NCBI GenBank assembly: GCA_012514415.1
Contig: JAAZAH010000232.1
Coordinates: 1 to 20,386, forward strand
DNA from: Sandaracinaceae bacterium
GTDB lineage: Bacteria > Myxococcota_A > Polyangia > Polyangiales > Houyiibacteriaceae
Direction of reading: 5' to 3'
DNA: 20,386 nucleotides
Shown here: piece after piece, positions 8,881 through 16,699 of the stretch
Position numbering within the stretch: position 1 is the stretch's first letter
How the letters are laid out: the number at the start of each line of letters is the position of its first letter
Program-made: the position numbers and the translations under genes
Notes under the pieces: model-generated
Told to the model about the DNA's origin: nothing
The model's database searches: none
The model's input: the letters and a program-made list of their open reading frames with translations, nothing else

Positions 8881-8881
8881 C

Positions 8882-9556
8882 TCAATCTAGAAGGCCTGCG
8901 CGGTACCGCTGATAGAACTCGAGCACCCGTCGAACGTAGCGCTGGGTTTCGGCGAAGGGAGGCACTCCGCTATACTTTCGGACCGCGCCTCCACCGGCGT
9001 TATACGCCGCCGTCGTGAGCACCAAGTCACCATCGAAGCGGTTGGCGAGCACCCGCAAAAAGCGGCTCCCGCCAAGGATGTTCTGGCGCGGATCGAACGG
9101 ATCCGTCACCCCCATCGCTCGCGCGGTCGCGGGCATCAATTGCATCAGTCCGAGCGCGCCTGCCCGGCTTACGGCATTGGGCGTGAAGTCGCTCTCGACG
9201 CGGACGATCGCCCGGATGTACTCCTCGGGGAGATGATAGAGCCGCGAGGCCTCTTGGATGTACGCGTCGTATTTGCGCCGTCTTACTTCGCGGGGAGCGC
9301 TGGATGTGCTCGCGTGTTTTGCGCCGCTTGCGAGCGATCGATCCGGCCCGCGCGCTGCCTGTCTCGAGACTTGGCTCGTCCTCGCTGACGATGGAGAGAG
9401 CGAGACGCAACGCATCCCTTTTTCGCGCACATTCGTAAAAACGAGCGAGCCATCCCGCGCTTCGCAGCGGTAGATATCGGCGCGGCTGGGCGAGCTGGGG
9501 ACGAGAAAGGTCGCTCCAACGAGGGCGAGGGCGCCCATGAAGAGAAGAGTGCGCAT
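8882..9556 (-). CDS. DUF4124-type lytic transglycosylase (single SLT domain)
   Basis: This 224-residue exported protein has a signal peptide (MRTLLFMGALALVGATFLVP, then a Ser/Pro-rich end to about residue 27). A short DUF4124-like module follows (DIYRCEARDGSLVFTNVREKGMRC). The SLT catalytic domain spans about residues 95-220. The catalytic Glu is E121 in AIVRVESDF. The motifs GALGLMQLMPATARAMGV, NILGGSRFLRVLANRF and TAAYNAGGGAVRKY are intact, and the end FAETQRYVRRVLEFYQRY is typical. It should cleave peptidoglycan glycan strands in the periplasm. It is unrelated in architecture to the Slt70-like enzyme at 967-3288. No good Shine-Dalgarno precedes ATG 9556. A plausible sigma70-type promoter is at 9589-9617. 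It is divergent from the alpha-2-macroglobulin gene, sharing a 176-bp intergenic region. Confidence 0.93.
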   Translation of the reverse strand: MRTLLFMGALALVGATFLVPSSPSRADIYRCEARDGSLVFTNVREKGMRCVSLSPSSARTSQVSRQAARGPDRSLASGAKHASTSSAPREVRRRKYDAYIQEASRLYHLPEEYIRAIVRVESDFTPNAVSRAGALGLMQLMPATARAMGVTDPFDPRQNILGGSRFLRVLANRFDGDLVLTTAAYNAGGGAVRKYSGVPPFAETQRYVRRVLEFYQRYRAGLLD

Positions 9557-9588
9557 TGGAGGGTTCGAGAGAGAAAGACGACCGTCGT

Positions 9589-9617
9589 ACTATAAGAAAA
9601 ATCGCGGGAGTCGTCAT
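9589..9617 (-). promoter_or_regulatory. Putative sigma70-type promoter for the small lytic transglycosylase
   Basis: On the minus strand ATGACG (9617-9612, 4 of 6 matches to TTGACA) is followed by a 17-nt spacer and TATAGT (9594-9589, 5 of 6 matches to TATAAT). Transcription would start near 9582 and leave a leader of about 26 nt before ATG 9556. Confidence 0.5.
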
Positions 9618-9732
9618 TTAAAGGACACTTCCGTCTCGAGCCGCGTGATTTGGGGGGAGCGGTGAAAATATAGATCGATCCCGATCCGTAAGCGTCTCTA
9701 TCCTCATCGATTGTGCACCTTGGAGATTTTCG

Positions 9733-12700
9733 ATGCGCCGCCTTCGCCTGTTTCTTCTCTTCACAGCGTCCATCGCTATTTTGGCATCGTGTGCCGCTCG
9801 TCGCTCCATCCAGATCCCGAGCGATTCCCAGCGCGCGAGTGATTTGGACGAAAGGGACGAAGGGATGAGGTTCAAACTCCGTGAAGGCGAGCCGGGCGCA
9901 AAGCTCGAAGAGCCGCCGATCGTGGAGCTCGATCCGCTCGAAGAAGCAGCGGTCGCGGCGATCGTTGCGCGGCTCGGGGACAGTCCCATCCCCGGGGCGG
10001 AGGAACTTGAGTTCCGTTTCCCGGCGCGTTCGAAGCCGAGGCCGCGGATCGAGCAGAGCGTCGATCTCGCCGAGGCCGAGAAAAACAGCGAACTGCCGGA
10101 GGTGGCCGAAGACAACGGCGCACTCGAGATTCTGCGCTTTGCGCCAGACGGCGATGTCGAGCTCGCTCGAAACTTTAGCATCACCTTCAATCAGCCGATG
10201 GTCGCGGTTGGGTCTCACGAAGCAAGCGCTCGTTCAGTGGGAGGTACGCAAAGCGCCGAGCTGCCCATCCGCATCGCTCCCGCCGTGAGAGGCCGCTTTC
10301 GTTGGGTGGGCGCGCGTACGCTCCTTTTCGAGCCGGAGACGCGCTTCGCCATGGCGACAGATTTTCGCGTGACCGTCGGCGCCGAGGCGCGCTCGATCTC
10401 GGGGAGAGCGCTCGGTGAGCCCAAAGAGTTTCAGTTCAGTACGCCCCCACCGCGCCTCATCGGTTCGCTCCCCACCGGCCAATCCGTTCCGCTCGATCCG
10501 GTGATGGTTCTCGTCTTCGATCAGCGCATTGAACCCGAGGAGGCGGTGAAGAGCATTCGCCTCGAGGCCGCCGGTCGAAGTCGTGCCATCCGCCTCGCCG
10601 ATGCGTTCGAGCGGCGCCGTTCAGCTGCCGTCGTCGCCTTATTGGATGAGCTCGCAAAACGCGGAATGAGCGATCGTGCGCTCGTATTCGTTGCGGAACA
10701 GCCGCTTCCGAGAGAGCGAGAAGTTGTCATTCGCGTCGTCAAAGGCTTCCCGTCGGGGGAGGGAAAAAAGACGACGGAAGAAGAGCAGACGGCGCGTTTC
10801 CGAACCTTTTCGCGGCTGCGAATCGAGGATGCGCATTGCGCATTTGGCCGCTGCGTTCCGGGCTCGCCCCTGACCATCCGGCTCAACAACGTGCTCGACA
10901 GCTCGGCCTTCGACCCCTCGAGTATCCGCGTCGAGCCCACGCCAAGGTTCCTTGAGATCGAACTTCACGGCGCTGCGATTCAACTGAGTGGCGAGACCGA
11001 AGGGCGAACTGAATACCGCGTGACTCTCCCTGACTCGCTCAAAGACGTCCATGGACAGACGCTTGGGGAAGAGGTTGTCCAGCGATTTGTGATCGGAGAG
11101 GCCGAGCCAATTGTTCATGCGGAAGCGGGCCTCGTCGTGCTCGATCCACGAAAGAAGCGGCCGAGCTATGAGATCGCCACAGTCAACGTTGACGCGATCG
11201 ATGTGGAAGTTTTTCGTGTGGGGCCGAGCGATTATGGAGAGTACCTGGCCCGCCCTCATCCGAGCGGGCGCTCCCGCGAGCTTTCGCAGGTTGGAACGCG
11301 TGTCCTCAAAGACCGCATCGAAACCAAAGGTGAAAAAGATCGCGTTGCTTGGACCTCCCTCGATCTTTCCGAGGCGATGCGCGACGGCGTCGGGCATGCG
11401 CTCGTCCGAGTCAAGCCGGCGAAATGGGCGCATGAGCACGGCCCTTTGGTGGAGGCGTGGGTGACGAGCACGCGGCTTGGCGTCGACGCCTTCAGCGATG
11501 AGGGCGAGATCCTCGTCTTCGTGAGCGATCTCCTCGAGGGCAGGGGCATCGGCGATGCGGAACTCTCGCTTGGGCGCACAGGCGAAAAGGCAACGACCGA
11601 TACGCATGGCCTCGCCCGCCTGGCCTCGCCGGATGCGAAACAAGCGGGCGAATGGTTGATCGTGAGCCGGGGGGCGGACTCGGCGATCGTTCCCCTTTCG
11701 CCCGCCCATCTTTACCCCGCGGCGAGGCGGGCCGATGGGACGATCTCTCGACGCCTTCTCCTCGCGCATCTTTTCACCGATCGCGGCGTCTACCGGCCCG
11801 GTGAACGCGTCTCGATCAAGGGCATCGTCCGTGCGGTCGATTTCGGGAAGAGAGGCGATGTCGAAAAGGAGGCCCCTTCCCTCAGGGCGCTTCGATATCG
11901 ACTGCTCGATGCCTTCGGCAACGAAATCGCCGAAGGAAAGGTCGAAGTGAACGCGCGCGGCGCCTTCGATCTCACGGTCGATCTGCCCAAGCCCATGACG
12001 CATGGATATGCGCGCGCCCAGTTCGAGCCACTCGATGGCGAGCTCATGCCGTCCGGGATGAGCGTAGGCTTTACGGTGCAAAGTTTCCGCACGCCGACAT
12101 TTGAGGTTAAGGTTCGACCGAGCGCCTCGACCCGGCTTATCGGCGAGACAGCCGAGCTCAAAGCGAGCGCAAGTTATTATGCCGGCGGAGCGCTCCGCCA
12201 TTCGGAAGTGCGTTGGGACCTCTCGATTTCAGACGCATATTTCTCGCCTCCGAAGCACGACGGTTTTCATTTTGGTCGCGAGCGCAGATGGCCCCAACCC
12301 ATCGTCCTCGCCAGCGATGCGCCTTTCGCCTCGGCACAGCGGGCAAGCTTCGTCGGGCAGACGGATGCCTCGGGTGAACATCGCCTTTTGATGGAGCTTG
12401 AAGGAGTGAGCCCTCCGTTTTCTAAGAGCGTCGTCGCGAGCGCGACCGTCGAAGATCGCGATCGACAAGCGCATTCGGGCTCTGCGACTTTCATCGTCCA
12501 TCCCGCCGCGGCTCACCTTGGACTGCGGCCGGAGCGAAATTTTGTCGAGCGCGGTGAACCGATCTTCATCGATGCGATCGCCGTCGACGAAAGCGGCAAA
12601 GCGATCCAGGGCCTCGAGATCGAGATCCGAGCGCGCCTTCGAAAATGGGATCGCGCGGCCGAGTCCGCGTCTCTCTACGAGGAGCGATGCGCACTGCGAA

Positions 12701-15700
12701 GCGGCGATGCGCCGGTCCGATGCGTGCTTCGTCCCGAGCGCGGCGGGCTCTATCAGATTGTGGGTGATGTCCGCGATGCCGAAGGACGTTTGAGCCGAAG
12801 CGAGCTCAGCGTTTGGGTGAGTGGAGCGCCCCTCCTCGCAAGTGAGAGGCTCGAGGAGGAGGAGGTGATCTTGGTTCCTGAGCAGGAGCGATATTCGCCG
12901 GGTGAGCGGGCCCGTGTCCTCATCCAAGCTCCGTTCGAAGGCGGTGAGGGCGTCTTTACGCTTCGGCGTTCGGGGATCGTCTCGCACCAAAAGGTCACGC
13001 TGGATGGCCGCTCCGCCGTCGTCGAATTCGATGTGCTCGAGGAGCACATGCCGAACGTTCACCTCAGCGTCGCGCTCACTGGGGCACAGCCCTCCATCGG
13101 CAATGGTTCGGAGGAGGAGGGTGCTCGCGATTCCGCGAATCGTCCCGCCTTCGCTCGAGGCGCGCTTCAGCTCGAGATCGATACGGCAGCCCGCGCGCTT
13201 TCAGTTGAAATCGCACCTGAGAACGCGGAGCTCTCACCTGGCGGGCGAGCCGGGCTAAGCCTCAGCGTCAAGGATGCTCGCGGCGCTCCCGTCGAAGGGG
13301 CGGAGCTCACGGTCCTGGCGGTCGACGAGGCGGTCCTCGCGCTTATCGGATACCGCCATGAGGATCCGCTCAAGACCTTTTATCCGATACGCCAAGAGGG
13401 CGTCTCCGAGGCGCGATCGAGGCGCTTCATCCGCATCGCCGAAGAGGCGCGCCTCTCGCGTACGGAGCTCGCCAAACGCACTGCGGCCGATATGCACGCC
13501 ATGCCGATGCTCTCGATGGCCGAGTCCGCCGTGAGCGCCCCGGCAGGAGACGGCGCGGCGGGCGAGGCGATCGCCATCCGAGCCGATTTCCGGCCACTCG
13601 CATTTTGGGGACCGGAGCTCACGACCGACGCCGAAGGAAAAGCGAGCGTCCGCTTCGATCTTCCCGATAACCTTACGCGCTATCGCCTAGTGGCGATTGC
13701 GGCCGAAGGGGCTCGTTTTGGCATCGCGGAGTCGAGTCTCGTCACCCGCCTTCCGCTGATGCTCCGGGCGTCTGCGCCGCGCTTTTTGAGCCATGGCGAT
13801 CGGTTTGAGCTCCCCGTCGTCGTTCAAAACCAGACAGATCAAGCGATCGACGCCGAGATCGCGCTCCGCGGGACCAATCTCCGCTTCACGGGGCCGCATG
13901 GCTCGCGCGTCACCATCCCCGCAAACGATCGCGTCGAGCTCCGCTTCCCGGCCGAGGCGACGACGGCGGGAAGTGCGGCTTTCGAAGTCGCGCTTGTCTC
14001 TTCGGATTTCACAGACGCCGTGCGCGGGGTGATCCCCGTCTACATGCCGGTGACCGTCGAGGCGTTCGCGCATTATGGTGAAATTGACGGCCCGGGGGCG
14101 CGCGTTCGCTTCAAGCGACCGGAAGACGCAGTGAGCGCATATGGTGGCCTAGAGATTGCGCTCGCATCGACCGAACTTGCCTCGCTTCGAGATACGATCG
14201 TCTTCTTCCACCGTCATCCGTTCTCCGGTACCGAGCCCATCGCCTCGCGTCTTCTTTCTTTTGCGGCGCTTCGCGATCTGCTCACAGCGTTCGAAGCTGC
14301 CGATTCGGAGGGAGGCTTTCCGAATCGAGGCGAATACGAAGCGCGCATCCAAAAGGATCTTGAGGAGCTCAAGCGTCGGCAGCGCAACGATGGCGGCTTC
14401 GATTTCTGGGGCGGGCGTGATCGGCTCGACCCGTTTGTGAGCGTTCACGTCGCGCATGCCCTCATCCGCGCAAAGGCGCAGGGCATCGATGTGGATCGAG
14501 GGCTTCATGGGCGTTCGCTCGAGTTCCTGAGGAGAGTCGAGGAACATCTCGATGCCTTGACGGTGCCTGCGCATCGGCGCGCCGTCATCGCCTACGCCAT
14601 CTACGCTCGCTCTCTTTTCGGAGACCATGACGTCGCGCGCGCTCGAGCGCTCCTCAAGGAGGCCGGCGGTCCCGAAGAGGCTGGCCTTGAGCTTCTGGGT
14701 TTCCTCCTCCCGACGCTTGAGACGGGGAGCGATGAAGCGGAGCTTCGCGCCATTGAGCGGCACCTCACCAATCGCATTACAGAGACCGCCAGCGCCGCAA
14801 ACTTCGTCGAGCGCTATGAAGATGCGGCAAAGGTCGTCTTCTCCTCTTCGCGGCGGACCGATGGTCTCCTGCTCGAGTCTCTCATTCGGACCGAGCGGCT
14901 GAGCGATCTCGCTCCGAAGCTCGTGCGTGGGCTTCTCTCACATCGATCGAGGGGCGATCACCTGAGCACGCAGGAGAACGTCTTCATCCTTCTTGCGCTC
15001 GAGGCCTATTTCCGAGAGCACGAAGGCGTGGCTCCCGATTTCGTCGGCCGCGTCTGGATCGGCGATCGCTTCCGAGGAGAGCATCTCTTCCGCGGGCGGA
15101 GCACAGAACGCGCGACCCTCGAGATCACCATGCGCCAGCTGGCGGATGAGTTCGCGAGTGAGGAGGAGATCACGATTCAGCGCGAGGGCATCGGGCGGCT
15201 CTATTACCGGATCGGGATGCAATATGCGCCGCGTGGCCTCTCGGTGGGGCCGGCAAACCACGGCTTCGATGTCGAGCGTGTTTACGAGGCGGTCGACGAT
15301 CCCGCTGACGTGAGGCGCGAAGCCGACGGAACCTATCGCATCAAGGCCGGGGCTAGGGTGAAAGTTCGGCTTACGATGGTCGCCGAAAACCGCCGTTATC
15401 ATGTGGCGCTCGTCGATCCACTCGCCGCCGGCTTCGAATCGTTGAATCCAGCGCTGTCGACGACGGAGCGACCTCCGAGCGAGGACTCCCGACCGGGTCC
15501 CATTCTTCCCCTGGGCGAGATGAGAATTGCGCCGCCTTGGAACCCCGCGTGGTATGACCATCAGAATCTTCGCGACGAACAGACCGAGGCCTTCTCAGGT
15601 TTCCTCCCGGCAGGGGTCCATGAATACAGCTATTTCATCCGAGCCACCACGCCTGGGACCTTTACTGCCGCGCCGGCGCGCGCCTTCGAAATGTACGCTC

Positions 15701-15747
15701 CCGAGACTTTCGGAAGGAGCGCGAGCGATCGCGTGATCATTGAATGA
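9733..15747 (+). CDS. Bacterial alpha-2-macroglobulin family lipoprotein, thioester motif degenerate
   Basis: This 2004-residue protein has a lipoprotein signal peptide (lipobox L17-A-S-C20; Ala at +2 suggests outer-membrane sorting). A charged linker follows to about residue 110, then Ig-like domains (about 130-460; NFSITFNQPMVAVG is Big_5-like). The macroglobulin MG2 signature DRGVYRPGE begins at residue 683. The ELTVLAVDEAVLALIGY block is present, and the A2M block FWGPELTTDAEGKASVRFDLPDNLTRYRLVAIAAEG starts near 1290. The alpha-helical thioester-type domain begins around 1480 and the MYAPETFGRSASDR C-terminus ends the protein. Where thioester members have PYGCxEQ, this protein reads PFSGTEP (residues 1496-1502). 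Cys and Gln are therefore both lost and covalent trapping is not expected. Such proteins are thought to protect the periplasm by trapping proteases. GGAGA lies 7 nt before ATG 9733. No PBP1c gene is adjacent; a lytic transglycosylase is divergent instead. Confidence 0.95.
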   Translation: MRRLRLFLLFTASIAILASCAARRSIQIPSDSQRASDLDERDEGMRFKLREGEPGAKLEEPPIVELDPLEEAAVAAIVARLGDSPIPGAEELEFRFPARSKPRPRIEQSVDLAEAEKNSELPEVAEDNGALEILRFAPDGDVELARNFSITFNQPMVAVGSHEASARSVGGTQSAELPIRIAPAVRGRFRWVGARTLLFEPETRFAMATDFRVTVGAEARSISGRALGEPKEFQFSTPPPRLIGSLPTGQSVPLDPVMVLVFDQRIEPEEAVKSIRLEAAGRSRAIRLADAFERRRSAAVVALLDELAKRGMSDRALVFVAEQPLPREREVVIRVVKGFPSGEGKKTTEEEQTARFRTFSRLRIEDAHCAFGRCVPGSPLTIRLNNVLDSSAFDPSSIRVEPTPRFLEIELHGAAIQLSGETEGRTEYRVTLPDSLKDVHGQTLGEEVVQRFVIGEAEPIVHAEAGLVVLDPRKKRPSYEIATVNVDAIDVEVFRVGPSDYGEYLARPHPSGRSRELSQVGTRVLKDRIETKGEKDRVAWTSLDLSEAMRDGVGHALVRVKPAKWAHEHGPLVEAWVTSTRLGVDAFSDEGEILVFVSDLLEGRGIGDAELSLGRTGEKATTDTHGLARLASPDAKQAGEWLIVSRGADSAIVPLSPAHLYPAARRADGTISRRLLLAHLFTDRGVYRPGERVSIKGIVRAVDFGKRGDVEKEAPSLRALRYRLLDAFGNEIAEGKVEVNARGAFDLTVDLPKPMTHGYARAQFEPLDGELMPSGMSVGFTVQSFRTPTFEVKVRPSASTRLIGETAELKASASYYAGGALRHSEVRWDLSISDAYFSPPKHDGFHFGRERRWPQPIVLASDAPFASAQRASFVGQTDASGEHRLLMELEGVSPPFSKSVVASATVEDRDRQAHSGSATFIVHPAAAHLGLRPERNFVERGEPIFIDAIAVDESGKAIQGLEIEIRARLRKWDRAAESASLYEERCALRSGDAPVRCVLRPERGGLYQIVGDVRDAEGRLSRSELSVWVSGAPLLASERLEEEEVILVPEQERYSPGERARVLIQAPFEGGEGVFTLRRSGIVSHQKVTLDGRSAVVEFDVLEEHMPNVHLSVALTGAQPSIGNGSEEEGARDSANRPAFARGALQLEIDTAARALSVEIAPENAELSPGGRAGLSLSVKDARGAPVEGAELTVLAVDEAVLALIGYRHEDPLKTFYPIRQEGVSEARSRRFIRIAEEARLSRTELAKRTAADMHAMPMLSMAESAVSAPAGDGAAGEAIAIRADFRPLAFWGPELTTDAEGKASVRFDLPDNLTRYRLVAIAAEGARFGIAESSLVTRLPLMLRASAPRFLSHGDRFELPVVVQNQTDQAIDAEIALRGTNLRFTGPHGSRVTIPANDRVELRFPAEATTAGSAAFEVALVSSDFTDAVRGVIPVYMPVTVEAFAHYGEIDGPGARVRFKRPEDAVSAYGGLEIALASTELASLRDTIVFFHRHPFSGTEPIASRLLSFAALRDLLTAFEAADSEGGFPNRGEYEARIQKDLEELKRRQRNDGGFDFWGGRDRLDPFVSVHVAHALIRAKAQGIDVDRGLHGRSLEFLRRVEEHLDALTVPAHRRAVIAYAIYARSLFGDHDVARARALLKEAGGPEEAGLELLGFLLPTLETGSDEAELRAIERHLTNRITETASAANFVERYEDAAKVVFSSSRRTDGLLLESLIRTERLSDLAPKLVRGLLSHRSRGDHLSTQENVFILLALEAYFREHEGVAPDFVGRVWIGDRFRGEHLFRGRSTERATLEITMRQLADEFASEEEITIQREGIGRLYYRIGMQYAPRGLSVGPANHGFDVERVYEAVDDPADVRREADGTYRIKAGARVKVRLTMVAENRRYHVALVDPLAAGFESLNPALSTTERPPSEDSRPGPILPLGEMRIAPPWNPAWYDHQNLRDEQTEAFSGFLPAGVHEYSYFIRATTPGTFTAAPARAFEMYAPETFGRSASDRVIIE

Positions 15748-15798
15748 GCGCGTCCGCAACAGGGCGCATAAGACATGGGCCTTGCGCATCTCTCTGCT

Positions 15799-15821
15799 TG
15801 ACCGCTGACCGAGCGCGGTCA
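15799..15821 (+). promoter_or_regulatory. Two alternative hairpins overlapping the AdoMetDC start codon
   Basis: A tandem TGACCG repeat (15799-15804 and 15806-15811) can pair in two mutually exclusive ways with one 3' arm ending at the A of ATG 15821. TGACCGC 15799-15805 can pair with GCGGTCA 15815-15821 (7 bp). TGACCG 15806-15811 can pair with CGGTCA 15816-15821 (6 bp, tetraloop AGCG). No Shine-Dalgarno is visible. This could control initiation, which is inference from sequence only. Confidence 0.4.
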
Positions 15822-16699
15822 TGCTTTTCTCAATGGTCCACGTTTCATCGTTCGATCCGGCGGAGAAGATGCTCGAGATCGAGCTCCGCCCCTCCGCTCC
15901 CTCGCTACGCGCGCTCTCGCGTGAGGTCTGGGATCGCGTGGTCGAGGCGAGCGGTGGCGCCATCCTCCGCGTCCAATCGGGTTCGGAGGTCGACGCGTAT
16001 GTCCTCTCGGAGTCGAGCCTCTTTGTGAGCGATCGAGCGATGAGTCTCCTTACGTGCGGCCGGACGCTTTTGCCTCGCTCCTTCATGGTGCTGCTCGACC
16101 ACATCCGTCCGGCAGATTTTTCGGGGCTCCGCTTTAGCCGCCAGCGCGATCGCTTCCCGACCGAGGCGCTCTCGAGCTTCGAGGAAGACCTCGCCGAACT
16201 GTCGCGCGTCGTGGAGGGGAGCGTCGAGACCGCTTCCTCGGGCGTGGAGCAGCTGGCGACCTTTGAGGTCGGTCGGCTCGTCTTTGGCTTTGATTTTCGC
16301 ATCTTCATGAGCGGCCTTGGTCCGATAAAGCGCCGCCTCTTCGAGGAACCTAGCGCGCGGCCCGAGGCACTTCTTCGGAGCCTCTCCCTTCCCGGCGATG
16401 AGCCCGAGACCGTCCAGATCCATGCGTTTTCGCCCTCGGGACACTCACTGAACTGGGTGCGGGGCCCCGAAGCTTTTGCCGTTCACGTCTCGCCCGAACC
16501 GACGGCGGATGTCGCGAGTGTGGCCACCAATTCGCGTGAGCCCGCTTCGCGCGTGGCGCTCCTCGAGTCCGCGCTCCAGATCTTCGAGCCAGAGCAGGTC
16601 GCGATCCTTATCGATGGTCGGCGACTGCTCGCGTTGGAGGACGCTCGCGCCGAGCTCAACGCCGCGGAAAAGCGGGGACGCGATGCGAGCCTCGTGTGA
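15821..16699 (+). CDS. speD: S-adenosylmethionine decarboxylase proenzyme, eukaryotic type
   Basis: This is a 292-residue pyruvoyl-dependent enzyme that should convert AdoMet to decarboxylated AdoMet, the aminopropyl donor for spermidine. By eye it aligns with the human enzyme. AYVLSESSLFVS matches the self-processing site, giving cleavage between E64 and S65 (human E67/S68). LLTCGRTLL carries C79 (human C82). FSPSGHSLN carries F203 and S209 (human F223, S229). VHVSPEP carries H222 and E226 (human H243, E247). FDPAEKMLE carries F11, D12, E15 and E19 (human F7, E8, E11, E15). About 15 residues corresponding to the human DQTLE putrescine-binding segment are missing after FGFDF. ATG 15821 and ATG 15833 are both possible starts and neither has a Shine-Dalgarno. 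The gene lies 73 nt after the macroglobulin and overlaps nadB by 17 nt. Substrate specificity is inferred. Confidence 0.9.
   Translation: MLFSMVHVSSFDPAEKMLEIELRPSAPSLRALSREVWDRVVEASGGAILRVQSGSEVDAYVLSESSLFVSDRAMSLLTCGRTLLPRSFMVLLDHIRPADFSGLRFSRQRDRFPTEALSSFEEDLAELSRVVEGSVETASSGVEQLATFEVGRLVFGFDFRIFMSGLGPIKRRLFEEPSARPEALLRSLSLPGDEPETVQIHAFSPSGHSLNWVRGPEAFAVHVSPEPTADVASVATNSREPASRVALLESALQIFEPEQVAILIDGRRLLALEDARAELNAAEKRGRDASLV

Noticed and set aside
9650..9674. TTGGGG...TATAGA as a promoter for the macroglobulin gene
   Set aside because: The spacer is only 13 nt and the -35 match is poor, so I do not call a promoter on this strand.
10639..12201. 520-codon open frame on the minus strand inside the macroglobulin gene
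   Set aside because: Its composition is Arg/Asp/Gly-rich with no domain pattern. It lies wholly opposite a gene with strong family signatures, as expected from GC-rich codon use.
16476..16682. N-terminal extension of nadB
   Set aside because: The frame is open, but the 69 extra residues are Ser/Arg-rich and lie inside the AdoMetDC gene. NadB homology starts at 16683.
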